From NCBI GenBank assembly GCA_023701385.1, contig JAMPXC010000018.1:1-57595 (forward strand): 57,595 bases of DNA, given 5' to 3'. A program made the position numbers and the translations under genes. Under the pieces are notes generated by a model. It searched no databases and was not told the origin of the DNA. It was given only the letters and a program-made list of their open reading frames with translations. Source of the DNA: Pseudobdellovibrio sp. Its GTDB lineage: Bacteria > Bdellovibrionota > Bdellovibrionia > Bdellovibrionales > Bdellovibrionaceae. Positions 42,201 to 50,291 of the stretch are shown piece by piece; within the stretch, counting starts at the first letter, position 1; every line of letters begins with the position of its first letter.

Positions 42201-42848
42201 CTTTCAGATCACCCGTTACGTGGTTTTGAAAAATTAGCCAAAGTGTGGACGACATGTGAAATCGTTGATCTTCCTAAGCACGATTTATCGCCTGAAGAAA
42301 AAGCGGCGCAAGCAGCTAAAACTGAAAGTGGTAAATGGAATCGTTTTCAAAAAGATACGAAAAAACGTGTTATCGTGGCAGGGTTAATTATTGAAAACCG
42401 CGAGATGATCACAAAAAAAGGAACGCGTATGGCGTTTGCTAAGGTTGAAGATTTAACCGGTACAGCCGAACTTGTGATTTTTCCGGATACATTTGCAAAA
42501 TGTGGTCATTTTTTAAAAGATGAAAGACCATTGCTTATCGGTGGTGGTTTAGAAGTTGAAGAAGGCTCTGCTAAAATTATCGTTGATAATATTGCTCCGT
42601 TTGATGAGATCATGAAAAAAACTAAACGAGTTTCGTTTAGATTAGACAAGCTTGAAACTTCAGATTTTGAAAAGTTAGACACTTTACTGGATACTTTTCA
42701 GGGTGAAACTAGCGTTCGCCTAGTCTTAAGTCTTAACGAAAAGACTGTAGAAATGCAGCCAGAAGCACCTAAGCGTATTCAAATCTCAGATGCGTTTTTT
42801 GAAGAAGTTCATCAGGTTTTTGGTCGCACAGACTTTATCGAAATCTAA
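39300..42848 (+). CDS. dnaE: DNA polymerase III alpha subunit
   Basis: The 1182-residue protein has an N-terminal PHP domain (FSHLHVHSEYSLLEASC), the polymerase active site MPDFDIDFCQDRR, GVFQFEGEGI, LYRPGPMANIPEF, YQEQVMGIA and NKSHAAAYSVITAQTAWVKH, then HhH and an OB-fold (about 1000-1090). This is the replicative DnaE1 layout and length. Dual Asp catalysis is intact. The gene is followed after 23 bases by a lipoprotein gene and lipB on the same strand. Confidence 0.98.
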   Translation: MSFSHLHVHSEYSLLEASCRVKAIAKKAAEYQQPSVALTDYGNMFGAIEFYFACKDKDVKPILGLEAFMAPGSRLEKKQDPNAKYSEIALGPQRLVFLAQNLEGYQNLCKLSSVGYQEGFYWKPRIDYDILKDYSQNLICLSGTSRGEVIGTLLKEGPEAALAKIRKLKEIFDDRFYLELSRTLPQGSDAQKMINNFIIEASKICSVPIVASNDVHYLTQDDQIAQEVLVCIGSNKTLADESRYKLGSSEFYFKSTDSMTKLYSDLPEALSNTQIISDRCNVKFKLKDDNGKAIYHLPSFPTAEGRTVKEEIAYHATEGLKVRFEELKNVGTEVPDEKKPEYYKRLEYELSIIDRMGFNGYFLIVQDFINWAKDRDIPVGPGRGSGAGSLVAYSLRITDLDPIPNFLLFERFLNPERISMPDFDIDFCQDRRQEVIQYVTEKYGWESVSQIITYGKLQTRAALKDVGRVLGMTFAEVDVVSKLIPDKLGITLTDSLAAEPRIRENMEMNPTVQTLVELALKVEGLVRHAGIHAAGVIIADGSLVKHAPMYKGADDENVVQYDMKHAEKIGLIKFDFLGLKTLTHIHHALKLVKQNRGIEVLEKNIPMTDPKIYELLSRGDTAGVFQFEGEGITDATRKIKPTSFADITAITSLYRPGPMANIPEFTKRKHGEAPVEYLLPDTKQVLEETYGIMVYQEQVMGIASIIAGYSLGEADMLRRAMGKKIKEEMDRHRERFMKGALERGHDKEKSNELFDLMYKFADYGFNKSHAAAYSVITAQTAWVKHHYPAEFFAALLSTEVGDTDKVVKYVKDAQKRGLVVKAPHVNFSDYLFSVKGEEIYFGLGGIKGVGQAAVDAIIEARERQPDKKFASLDDFFENVDLRRVNKKVIECMTKAGAFDGFGVHRAQLFTGYTKFLDYAVGAQKDKDVGQVSLFDLGGEKQAIKLDDTKPWSRTQSLSYEKEVLGFYLSDHPLRGFEKLAKVWTTCEIVDLPKHDLSPEEKAAQAAKTESGKWNRFQKDTKKRVIVAGLIIENREMITKKGTRMAFAKVEDLTGTAELVIFPDTFAKCGHFLKDERPLLIGGGLEVEEGSAKIIVDNIAPFDEIMKKTKRVSFRLDKLETSDFEKLDTLLDTFQGETSVRLVLSLNEKTVEMQPEAPKRIQISDAFFEEVHQVFGRTDFIEI

Positions 42849-42871
42849 TTTTGGGGTAAGATTTAAGGACT

Positions 42872-43846
42872 ATGAAAAAATCAGCTTTATCATTAGTTAC
42901 TACCTTAAATTTACTAGTTTTTTTGATCTCGGGTTGTGCGGCTTTTGCGCCAATGGCTGAAGAAACGAAGGCTAACGAACCTGTAGCTATTCGTCGAAAA
43001 ATTAAAGACGTCGATTATCGTTCAAATTCAGACGATAAAGAGATGAAAAAGCGTTTAGTGGTTTTACCTTTCTTAGATAAAGACAGCCTTAAACGCCCAG
43101 AAACGGCCCGTAAAAATGCGCGCGAAGCTTTTATTAATGATCTTAACTTAAGCGAAAAATTTATCGTGATGGATTCGGATCAATTAACTGTGAATCCTGA
43201 AAATTATATTAAAAATGATGAATACGATTTAAAACGTTTAGCGCAAGATTCGCAAAAATCAGGAATCACCTCAATCGTCGAAGGTCAAATTATTGATGTG
43301 CGCTTTAAAAAAAGAGCTGATCAAATTGGTTTAGTTCGTAATCTTGAAGCTACTTACGAAGTTGTTGTGCGTTTAAGAATTCAAAGTGTACAAACAGGAC
43401 AAGAGATGTTTCACACTGTTAAAACAGTAACTTTAGAAGATAAAAACACACGCGTTGCAGAGCGCACTTCTGAAGATCAAGTGTTTTTAAAAAATCCTGA
43501 GTTAGTTGAAATTTTAATTAAAGATGCTTTTCTAGATTTCTCGCAACAAATTCAAGAAGCCATGGATCAAGTGACTTGGGAAGGCCGTATTGCGGCGATC
43601 CGCGGTGATAAAGTTTACTTAAACGTTGGCAGAATCTCTGGCGTACAAGTGGGCGATCTTTTAAAAGTTGTTGAAGATTCCAGCGAAATTTATGATCCGG
43701 AAGTGGGTTATAATTTAGGTAAAGTTCAAGGTCGTACAAAAGGCACTTTAGAAATCATTAGTTATTTTGGTAACGATGGTGCAGTTGCGATTGTGCATTC
43801 GGGTGCAGGATTTAAAGAAAGCGATCGTGTCGAGGTTTATCAGTAG
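42872..43846 (+). CDS. Lipoprotein with FlgT-like C-terminal domain
   Basis: The 324-residue protein has a type II signal peptide with lipobox ISGC (Cys22). Residues about 60-235 (KRLVVLPFLDKDSLKRPETA, SGITSIVEGQIIDVRF) resemble the CsgG/FlgT middle fold used in outer-membrane assemblies. The C-terminal GKVYLNVGRISGVQVGDLLKV-like stretch (with LNVGRISGVQVGD) is typical of FlgT C-terminal domains. FlgT belongs to the flagellar H ring of Vibrio, but no flagellar gene is nearby. AAGGA gives a ribosome site. Its stop overlaps lipB's GTG. Confidence 0.75.
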   Translation: MKKSALSLVTTLNLLVFLISGCAAFAPMAEETKANEPVAIRRKIKDVDYRSNSDDKEMKKRLVVLPFLDKDSLKRPETARKNAREAFINDLNLSEKFIVMDSDQLTVNPENYIKNDEYDLKRLAQDSQKSGITSIVEGQIIDVRFKKRADQIGLVRNLEATYEVVVRLRIQSVQTGQEMFHTVKTVTLEDKNTRVAERTSEDQVFLKNPELVEILIKDAFLDFSQQIQEAMDQVTWEGRIAAIRGDKVYLNVGRISGVQVGDLLKVVEDSSEIYDPEVGYNLGKVQGRTKGTLEIISYFGNDGAVAIVHSGAGFKESDRVEVYQ

Positions 43847-44499
43847 TGTCTGATGGTGTTGAGTCTCAGTATTTAGGTTTAATCGACTTTGATAAGGCCT
43901 TAGAGCTTCAACATCAATATCACGCCAAAGTATCCGCTGATAAAAAAGCATACATTCTTGGTTTAGAGCATCCGTTAGTGATGACTCTTGGGCTTCGCGC
44001 TCACAAGCTTGATGTTAATAGTTTTTGTTCAAAGCCATGGACAGCTCCGGTTTTTAAAATTTCGCGCGGAGGCCTGGCTACAATTCACAACCCAGGGCAG
44101 TTGGTGATTTATCCGATCGTCGATTTAAAATATCACGACCTATCGGTAAAACAATTTGTTCAAGTTCTATTTGAAGCTACACAAAAAACATTACATGAGC
44201 TTGGGGTTGAATCCACATTTGATCTGTGTGATCAGCCTGGTGTGTACACTTCAAAAGGTAAAATTGCTTTCTGCGGTTTACAGATTAAAAATGGTATTAC
44301 GCTGCACGGGTTAAGTATTAACGTGCAAAATGATATTTTAGTTTTTAGTGATATTGAATCATGCGGAGTTACCGCTCCTCAGATTGACTCGGTTAAAGCT
44401 CAAGGTGTGGCTTATTCGCCACGCGCTTTTTTTGAGCTATGGTTAAAGCATTTTAATCTTGAAGCAGGCCATAGCCTGTCTAATGCTTCCTGCGAATAA
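43846..44499 (+). CDS. lipB: Octanoyl-[ACP]:protein N-octanoyltransferase LipB
   Basis: The 217-residue protein starts with GTG overlapping the previous stop (TAGTG). It shows ISRGGLATIHNPGQLVIYPI, GKIAFCGLQIKNG (catalytic Lys), LHGLSINVQNDILVF and ESCGVTAPQ (catalytic Cys). It transfers octanoyl groups to lipoyl domains; lipA is not in the window. Confidence 0.95.
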   Translation: MSDGVESQYLGLIDFDKALELQHQYHAKVSADKKAYILGLEHPLVMTLGLRAHKLDVNSFCSKPWTAPVFKISRGGLATIHNPGQLVIYPIVDLKYHDLSVKQFVQVLFEATQKTLHELGVESTFDLCDQPGVYTSKGKIAFCGLQIKNGITLHGLSINVQNDILVFSDIESCGVTAPQIDSVKAQGVAYSPRAFFELWLKHFNLEAGHSLSNASCE

Positions 44500-44603
44500 C
44501 ACATTAAATAAATTTTAGGTCTTTTTAATTGGCTCTAAATCGTTTTCTTGTAGCATATAGCTAGATACAGCCGTGTCGTAGACACGCGAAAAGGAGAACG
44601 ACC

Positions 44604-45023
44604 GTGTTAAAAAAATTAGTATATACAGCTGCAGTGACGACAACTTTATTGGCTCAAGCTACATTTGCTGATGATTACGCTGAAGCAAAGGGTCGTTATA
44701 AAGGCGACAAAGTGGTTGTAATCGATCTAGGGGACGAATCGAAATCTGTATCACGTCGTGATTTAGAAAAGCGTCTTTACCGCTTAGAAAAAGCTGTGCG
44801 CCAATTACAAGAGCGCGTATTTGATTTAGAAGTCGAAAACGGTGAACTTAAAGATGATAAAGTGAAGAAAGTGACCTGTTATATCAAAACGAACAGCAAA
44901 GGCGTTTTCAGCTCAACACAAAAATCTCAGACTCAAGCCAGAGCTGAAGCTATGCAGAAATGCAGTGAAGTGATTAAGTTCGGTTTTGAATGTGAAGAAG
45001 ATAAAGTGAAGTGCGGAGAATAA
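44604..45023 (+). CDS. Small secreted coiled-coil protein, unknown function
   Basis: The start is GTG 44604 after AAAGGAGAA (strong). A signal peptide ends near TFA-DD. The mature 117 residues contain a short coiled coil (LEKRLYRLEKAVRQLQERVF) and a C-terminal domain with four Cys (TCYIKTN, QKCSEV, FECEED, VKCGE), so two disulphides are likely. It stands alone and converges on the ABC ATPase gene. No family was recognised. Confidence 0.8.
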   Translation: MLKKLVYTAAVTTTLLAQATFADDYAEAKGRYKGDKVVVIDLGDESKSVSRRDLEKRLYRLEKAVRQLQERVFDLEVENGELKDDKVKKVTCYIKTNSKGVFSSTQKSQTQARAEAMQKCSEVIKFGFECEEDKVKCGE

Positions 45024-45025
45024 GT

Positions 45026-45040
45026 CGGGATCTGATCCCG
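45026..45040. terminator. Small hairpin between convergent genes
   Basis: CGGGATC and GATCCCG are complementary around one T; the realistic stem is CGGGA/TCCCG. It lies between the secreted coiled-coil gene and the ABC ATPase gene, and there is no U-run. It may mark their shared 3' boundary. Confidence 0.35.
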
Positions 45041-45044
45041 TGAA

Positions 45045-45779
45045 CTACTCTCCCGATTTAATAAAATCAGCGACAAATTCGGACACTGGATTTTTTTGAA
45101 TTTCAGCCGGTGTTCCTATTTGTTCGATTTTTCCGTGATTCATAACAACGACTTTATCACTTATCTGAAAAGCTTCTTTTTGATCGTGAGTCACATAGAC
45201 CATAGTTAATTTAAGATCTTGTTGAATTTTACGAATATCTTTGCGCATTTTTTCGCGAAGCTTGGCATCTAAGTTTGAAAGCGGTTCATCCAATAAAAGA
45301 ATTCTAGGACGCATCACAAGGCCGCGGGCTAAAGCCACACGTTGTTGTTGGCCACCTGATAATTCGTGCGATTTACGGTTTTCTAGGCCTGCTAGTTCAA
45401 CAGTTTTAAGAATACCTTCTACGTCTGATTTAATTTGGTCTTTCGCGATTTTTTTTAATTTTAACGGATAAGCCACATTATCAAAAACATTCATATGCGG
45501 CCATACGGCGTAAGATTGAAAAACCATTCCGACATTTCTTTTTTCAGGTAACATAAAACTTTTATTTTTAGGATCTGATACGATATCAGAATCAAAATAA
45601 ATTTTACCGTGAGAATTTTCTTCTAAGCCTGCGATCATTCGCAAAGTCGTGGTTTTACCACATCCAGATGGTCCTAAGAAGCTTACGAATTCACCGTTTT
45701 CGATAGTTAAATTAATATCTTTAACAGCCCAATTCGTTAAGTATTGTTTGCCGACATTTTCAAAAATAACTTTACTCAT
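45045..45779 (-). CDS. ABC importer ATPase (FbpC/PotA-like, lacking the C-terminal TOBE domain)
   Basis: The 244-residue ATPase has Walker A GPSGCGKTT, Q-loop MVFQSYAVWPH, signature LSGGQQQRVALARGL and Walker B ILLLDEPLSNLDAKLR. FbpC/PotA proteins are usually about 350 residues with a TOBE regulatory domain; this one stops after the nucleotide-binding domain (EFVADFIKSGE). It overlaps the permease gene by 4 bases and is the last gene of the operon. Confidence 0.93.
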   Translation of the reverse strand: MSKVIFENVGKQYLTNWAVKDINLTIENGEFVSFLGPSGCGKTTTLRMIAGLEENSHGKIYFDSDIVSDPKNKSFMLPEKRNVGMVFQSYAVWPHMNVFDNVAYPLKLKKIAKDQIKSDVEGILKTVELAGLENRKSHELSGGQQQRVALARGLVMRPRILLLDEPLSNLDAKLREKMRKDIRKIQQDLKLTMVYVTHDQKEAFQISDKVVVMNHGKIEQIGTPAEIQKNPVSEFVADFIKSGE

Positions 45780-47404
45780 AGACCATACCGTCCTTTTGAG
45801 AGAACTTTTAAACTAAAATTAAGAAGTAAAATAAACACAACAACGATCACCGATAAGACCGAAGCTCCGCCGCCGCCCATATCTGAGTATTCTTGCAGAG
45901 AGAAAATTAACGTACCGATTGTTTCAAGGCCCGGGCCTGTAAGTAAAATCGTCATCGTAAGTTCGCTTAACACCGGCATAAACACTAAAAACATCGAGGC
46001 AATTAGCGCCGTTTTAAGAAGTGGCATGTAGATTGTGTACATGATGGTCCACCAACTAGCTCCAGAAATGCGAGCCGCTTCTTCTAAAGACGGGTGAATT
46101 TGTTGGTAGCCATCGCCCACGGTCTTAATACTTAAGCTCATATATTTTACGATATAAGCTAATAGAATTAAAAATAGAGTGTTGTAAAGAGATGGCCCAA
46201 CACCAAAGAAGCCTTGGCTAAATGACAAAATAAAAGCTAAGGCTAAAACTGTTCCCGGAGTTGAAAACGGAAGACTAGCAATAACGCTTGCGAAGTTTTT
46301 ACCCCACCAGTGTGTGCGGTACATGAAGTAATTAAAGATAAAAGCAAACGCTGTGCAGATGATGGCTGCGCCAAAACCTAACATTAACGATTGACGAAGA
46401 GCGCGTGCGGTTTCTTCAGTTTGAAATAACACGCGTTCAAAGTTGTTCAATGTTAAACCAGATAAGCTCCATGAACCTTGCACAGCGCTTAAAGCTGATA
46501 ATAAAACTCCTGAGAGCGGTAAAATAAAAATAATGAAAAGTAAAATCGCTAAAATAATCGTAACTGGAATTTTCCAGGCATTTAGTGGCACTAATGACGG
46601 GCGCGCCGTTTTTCCACCCACGGTGTAGTTCTTACTCGCGCTAAAAAATAACTGTGTGCCGTAAAGTAAAACGAGTGTTGTAATTCCTAAAATCACAGAG
46701 ACCGCAATACTCATTTGTAGACCACTGGCTGTACCCATACGTTGATACGTATAAATCTGTGTCGTCATTAAATAGATACGCGCAGGACCACCCACTAAAG
46801 CTGGTACACCAAAGCTTGCAGCTGTAGCTAAAAACGAAAGTAAAAAACCGCTTAAGATCGCAGGACGAAGAAGCGGTAAGGCAATATCAATAAAGACACG
46901 TAAGCCGCTGGCTCCAGAAAGCCTGGCCGCTTCTTCTAATGAAGAATCCATCGAGTCTAAAACCGTGAGTGCGGTTAACAAAACAAAAGTAAAAAGAAAG
47001 CTTGTCTCAACCCAGATAAGGCCGGTGTAAGAATAAATATTTAAATTAAGGCCTAGCCACTGGTTTAAAACACCACTTGTTGGATTAGCCAAAATAATCC
47101 AGCCTATCGCACCTACAAAAGGAGGAATAGCGTAGGGTAAACAAAAGCCTGAACGAAAAAACTTTTTAAAGGGAAGGTCGGTGCGGGTTAATAACCAAGC
47201 TAAAGGTAATCCTAAAGCTAGACATAAAACGCCTACCGCAAAAGAAACGATTAAAGTGTTTTTAACAGCTTTAATCGTATTTTCATTTGTTAATACTGAC
47301 TGAAAATCAGCAAGCTTTGGAATTAGATAAAGGTAAACCTGCGGGCTTAAAAAAAGCGCCGCAAGTAAAACTAAACAAATTCCGTAAACTATTTTTTTAA
47401 TCAC
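45776..47404 (-). CDS. ABC importer fused permease (FbpB/AfuB-like, two-domain)
   Basis: The 542-residue polytopic protein has about 12 hydrophobic segments in two tandem permease domains. Both EAA loops are visible: LEEAARLSGASGLRVFIDIA near 155 and LEEAARISGASWWTIMYTIY near 445. A fused permease is the hallmark of the Fe3+/spermidine-type FbpB family, which also contains the hexose-phosphate transporter AfuABC and 2-aminoethylphosphonate systems. It lies 2 bases after the binding-protein gene. Confidence 0.94.
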   Translation of the reverse strand: MIKKIVYGICLVLLAALFLSPQVYLYLIPKLADFQSVLTNENTIKAVKNTLIVSFAVGVLCLALGLPLAWLLTRTDLPFKKFFRSGFCLPYAIPPFVGAIGWIILANPTSGVLNQWLGLNLNIYSYTGLIWVETSFLFTFVLLTALTVLDSMDSSLEEAARLSGASGLRVFIDIALPLLRPAILSGFLLSFLATAASFGVPALVGGPARIYLMTTQIYTYQRMGTASGLQMSIAVSVILGITTLVLLYGTQLFFSASKNYTVGGKTARPSLVPLNAWKIPVTIILAILLFIIFILPLSGVLLSALSAVQGSWSLSGLTLNNFERVLFQTEETARALRQSLMLGFGAAIICTAFAFIFNYFMYRTHWWGKNFASVIASLPFSTPGTVLALAFILSFSQGFFGVGPSLYNTLFLILLAYIVKYMSLSIKTVGDGYQQIHPSLEEAARISGASWWTIMYTIYMPLLKTALIASMFLVFMPVLSELTMTILLTGPGLETIGTLIFSLQEYSDMGGGGASVLSVIVVVFILLLNFSLKVLSKGRYGL

Positions 47405-47406
47405 AA

Positions 47407-48399
47407 TTAGAAAATGATCTTAGCAAATTTATCTTTGATTTCATCGCGAGTTTTCATAGTCTCAGCAATAAATTCACGTGTCCAAGGAAGAGCTGTTTTT
47501 TCAATTTCAGCAAAAGTAGGGGCACCTACTGGAGCTGCGTTACCAGCGACAGATGGGTACATAAAAGATCTTGCCATAGCTGCCTGACCTTCAGGACCAA
47601 ACATCCAATCAACAATCTTTTTAGTTTTTTCTTGGTCGCCATCTTTTTTAACGATCGCTAAAACATTTGATTGAATCACAGCGCCATCAGTAGGAATTAC
47701 CCATTTAATACGGGCGTCAGTAGAAGTTAAACGTAAAATGTTTTCTAAAAGCACAACGCCTACCGGACGTTCTTTAGATTGTAGACGACGAACCACGCCA
47801 GAGTTTCCGCCTTCAGAAATCACGTTATTTTTACGTAATTGAGAAAAATAATCCCAACCGTATTTTTTCGCTAAGAAGGCTACCGTTGTAAAGTTTGTAC
47901 CGGAAGCTAAGGGGCTACCTGTTGATACTTTATCTTTCCATTTAGCTTCGCTTAATTCTTTAAAAGATTTAGGAGCATCTTTTTCGGCTACAGCTTCAGT
48001 GTTGTAAGCGATTACCATTACCGGAAAGCTTAATGTTGTATAAAAGCTATCTGGGTGTTTAAAAAAATCTTCAACTTTTTCAGAATTAGCTGGTTTATAA
48101 GCCACTAACTTTTGTTGGCTGGCCATATCTTCATACCAGAAACGATCAGAAGAAATTAAAATGTCAGCTTGAATTTTTCCAGAAAGATTTTCTGCTTGAA
48201 CTTTAGCAGCTACTTCTTCAGAACCCGCTTGGTAAAACTGCACATCAACGTCCGGAAATGCCGTAGCTAGTTTTGGCTGAATGTCAGCGATAGTGTCTTT
48301 GTAAAGTGATGTGTAAATCCATACTTTAGTTTTTTCTTCTTTCTTCGTGCACGAAAAAGGAAGTAAGGCCATTACGGCTAGTAACATAATTCTTTTCAT
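47407..48399 (-). CDS. ABC importer substrate-binding lipoprotein (FbpA/AfuA-like)
   Basis: The 330-residue protein has a short signal with lipobox LPFSC (Cys17), so it is anchored in a membrane. The fold is a class II periplasmic binding protein (KVWIYTSLYKDTIADIQPKL, ISSDRFWYEDMA, VMVIAYNTEA, VGVVLLENILRL). Iron binders of this family use two adjacent Tyr near the C-terminus. Here the C-terminal region (SFMYPSVAGNAAPVGAP) shows only a single Tyr, so ferric iron seems less likely. Phosphorylated organic ligands are an alternative, supported by the glpQ neighbour 2 bases upstream. Confidence 0.88.
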   Translation of the reverse strand: MKRIMLLAVMALLPFSCTKKEEKTKVWIYTSLYKDTIADIQPKLATAFPDVDVQFYQAGSEEVAAKVQAENLSGKIQADILISSDRFWYEDMASQQKLVAYKPANSEKVEDFFKHPDSFYTTLSFPVMVIAYNTEAVAEKDAPKSFKELSEAKWKDKVSTGSPLASGTNFTTVAFLAKKYGWDYFSQLRKNNVISEGGNSGVVRRLQSKERPVGVVLLENILRLTSTDARIKWVIPTDGAVIQSNVLAIVKKDGDQEKTKKIVDWMFGPEGQAAMARSFMYPSVAGNAAPVGAPTFAEIEKTALPWTREFIAETMKTRDEIKDKFAKIIF

Positions 48400-48401
48400 G
48401 G

Positions 48402-49451
48402 TTATCTCTTTTCTTTTTGAGTTTGTTCTTTTACATAAGCATCGCGAGCGGCTACGGCGTCAGCTGCGAAATCCGAAAACACACCATCTACACCTAAAGC
48501 AAAAAAATCTAGGTATTCAGCTTTCGGGTCTTTGTTGTATTCTTTAAGTAAATATTTTTCTTCACTTCTAAATGTGTACGGATGAACAAGTAAACCAACA
48601 GCGTGCGCAGTTTTGACTAATTCTGTCGGCGGAAGTTTCTTTCCATCTTTTTCCGGAATAATATAACGTTTGTATGGTCCGATACCATCAGCTGTTTTTT
48701 TGATATCTTTTAGATTTTCCATTTTACTGACCATCTCAAGGTAAGTGCGTTTATCGCCCGAAGCCTGAAAGTCTGCGGGCACTAATTCCGGATCATCGAT
48801 CAAATACACTAATTTGTTTTTAGTTAAGCCCTTTAACTTTTTAAGATTAGTTAATTCAAAAGACTGAATAAATACCGCAGAAGATTTTTTATTCAGGCCA
48901 GCAGCTTTTAATTCTTTAGCTAAAGGCTCTTCTAAAGATAATTTAATACTTTGAAAATAAGTCGGGTGTTTTGTCTCTGGGTATAAACCAATTGTGCGCT
49001 TTAATTTTTTACCTTGGCTTTGTGCTAACTCGATAACTTCTTTGAAAGTTGGAATTTCAAACTGACCATCATAAGAATGATCACGAAAAGCCAGACGTTC
49101 TTTAGCACGTAAAGTTTTAATCTCTTTTAACGTGAAATCTTCAGTGAACCAACCAGTGACTGATTTACCATCGATTGTTTTAGTTGTCTTGCGATCTGGA
49201 AACTTTGTCGCCACATCTGTTGTTTCAGAAATTTCATTTTCATGACGGGCAATTAAAATGCCGTCTTTCGTGCTTACTAGATCGGGTTCAATATAATCAG
49301 CCCCCATGTCGATCGCTAGCTGGTAAGAAGCTAAAGTGTGTTCAGGGCGGTAACCGCAAGCCCCACGATGGCCTAACACTAAAGGTTTTTGTAAAGCTGA
49401 AGCCATCAGCGAAGAAAACACGATGAAGCACGTAATGAATAATTTCAACAT
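48402..49451 (-). CDS. glpQ: Periplasmic glycerophosphodiester phosphodiesterase (GlpQ type)
   Basis: The 349-residue enzyme has a signal peptide (to about residue 20) and the GDPD site: LGHRGACGYRPEHT (His28, Arg29), DYIEPDLVSTKD (Glu55, Asp57) and ARHE (His70). The insert WFTEDFTLKEIKTLRAKER and overall length mark the periplasmic GlpQ type rather than cytoplasmic UgpQ. It hydrolyses deacylated phospholipids to sn-glycerol-3-phosphate and an alcohol. It sits between patatin (23 bases) and the binding protein (2 bases). Confidence 0.95.
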   Translation of the reverse strand: MLKLFITCFIVFSSLMASALQKPLVLGHRGACGYRPEHTLASYQLAIDMGADYIEPDLVSTKDGILIARHENEISETTDVATKFPDRKTTKTIDGKSVTGWFTEDFTLKEIKTLRAKERLAFRDHSYDGQFEIPTFKEVIELAQSQGKKLKRTIGLYPETKHPTYFQSIKLSLEEPLAKELKAAGLNKKSSAVFIQSFELTNLKKLKGLTKNKLVYLIDDPELVPADFQASGDKRTYLEMVSKMENLKDIKKTADGIGPYKRYIIPEKDGKKLPPTELVKTAHAVGLLVHPYTFRSEEKYLLKEYNKDPKAEYLDFFALGVDGVFSDFAADAVAARDAYVKEQTQKEKR

Positions 49452-49474
49452 GATCCAATTGAATTTCGAAGCAA

Positions 49475-50257
49475 TTACAGAGTCAAATTATTATTGTGTT
49501 TGGAATTTTCACTGTGCGCCATAGCTGGAAGTAACGCTAAGTTTTCAACAGGCGTTTCAAGCCAAACTTTTGACTGACGATAAGACTCAGCGATGATTTC
49601 TCCACCCACGTGAAGACGGTCCGGGCCTGAACGGGGAATATCTTTTAATTCAAATTGCAGAAGTTTAGAGAAGTGTTTTCTGTTCACACGTGGGGATTCA
49701 AAGCCGTTTGTCGTTCCTAAGTTGTGAGCGAGCACAAATTCACCGCGATCAACACCTGATAAGCCCATTTTATCAGCGACTCCGCCATCTAAGTAAACAC
49801 GCTTATCAATGCGCACCGGGTGAAATAACCCAGGTACCGCACAAGAAGCGCGCGCAGCCTTAGCTACCGAGCCACATTGTAAAGTTTTAGTCTTTAGTGC
49901 AAAGATATCAAAAGCTGAAATTTGTAGCGGAATTTTTAACGAAGTAAAATCCGGAGCCATAAACTGCTCAAATAAGCGTTCCATTTTATACCCTCGAACT
50001 AAGCCAAAACCAAAAGCCACGTCCCAGAAATCAGATTTTTTAATCGCGGTAAATTCTTTCGCCATTTCGGAAGCGGTTAAGCCACTGGCTGTGCAAGCTG
50101 CAACTAAGGCCCCAGCGCTACTTCCAACAACCATGCGCGGTTTTAGATTTTTTTCTTCTAAAGCTTTAATAAAACCCGTGTGTGCAAAAAATCCGAAAAA
50201 TCCAGAGCTTAAAGATAACGTAAATGGTGTTGAATGAAGTAGATCAGCCTTAATCAT
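49475..50257 (-). CDS. Patatin-like phospholipase
   Basis: The 260-residue protein has the patatin dyad: the nucleophile Ser in VVGSSAGALVAAC (GxSxG) and the Asp in YLDGGVADKMG (DGG). The oxyanion strand LSSGFFGFFAHTGFIKAL has G-F in place of the usual GGGxRG, an unusual variant. No signal peptide is visible. Family members are acyl hydrolases of phospholipids. It is first in a tight patatin-glpQ-ABC run, downstream of the kinase/regulator pair. Confidence 0.9.
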   Translation of the reverse strand: MIKADLLHSTPFTLSLSSGFFGFFAHTGFIKALEEKNLKPRMVVGSSAGALVAACTASGLTASEMAKEFTAIKKSDFWDVAFGFGLVRGYKMERLFEQFMAPDFTSLKIPLQISAFDIFALKTKTLQCGSVAKAARASCAVPGLFHPVRIDKRVYLDGGVADKMGLSGVDRGEFVLAHNLGTTNGFESPRVNRKHFSKLLQFELKDIPRSGPDRLHVGGEIIAESYRQSKVWLETPVENLALLPAMAHSENSKHNNNLTL

Positions 50258-50260
50258 ATG

Positions 50261-50278
50261 CGTGATAGAATCGTGATA
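50261..50278 (-). promoter_or_regulatory. Phased direct repeat TATCACG upstream of patatin (candidate operator)
   Basis: On the minus strand TATCACG occurs twice (50272-50278 and 50261-50267) with an 11-base period, on one face of the helix. A perfect TTGACA -35 box overlaps the end of the regulator gene (plus-strand TGTCAA near 50291), and a poor -10 (GATTCT) falls 17 bases on, within this region. A regulator site controlling the patatin-glpQ-ABC operon is a reasonable inference. Confidence 0.45.
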
Positions 50279-50291
50279 CAGGGCTTATTTG

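Noticed and set aside
45744-46031. Plus-strand frame across the ABC ATPase/permease junction
   Set aside because: Antisense to two clear genes; no ribosome site.
47407-48399. Confident naming of the transporter as ferric-iron FbpABC
   Set aside because: The fold fits, but the expected C-terminal Tyr pair is not evident and the glpQ/patatin context suggests phosphorylated ligands.
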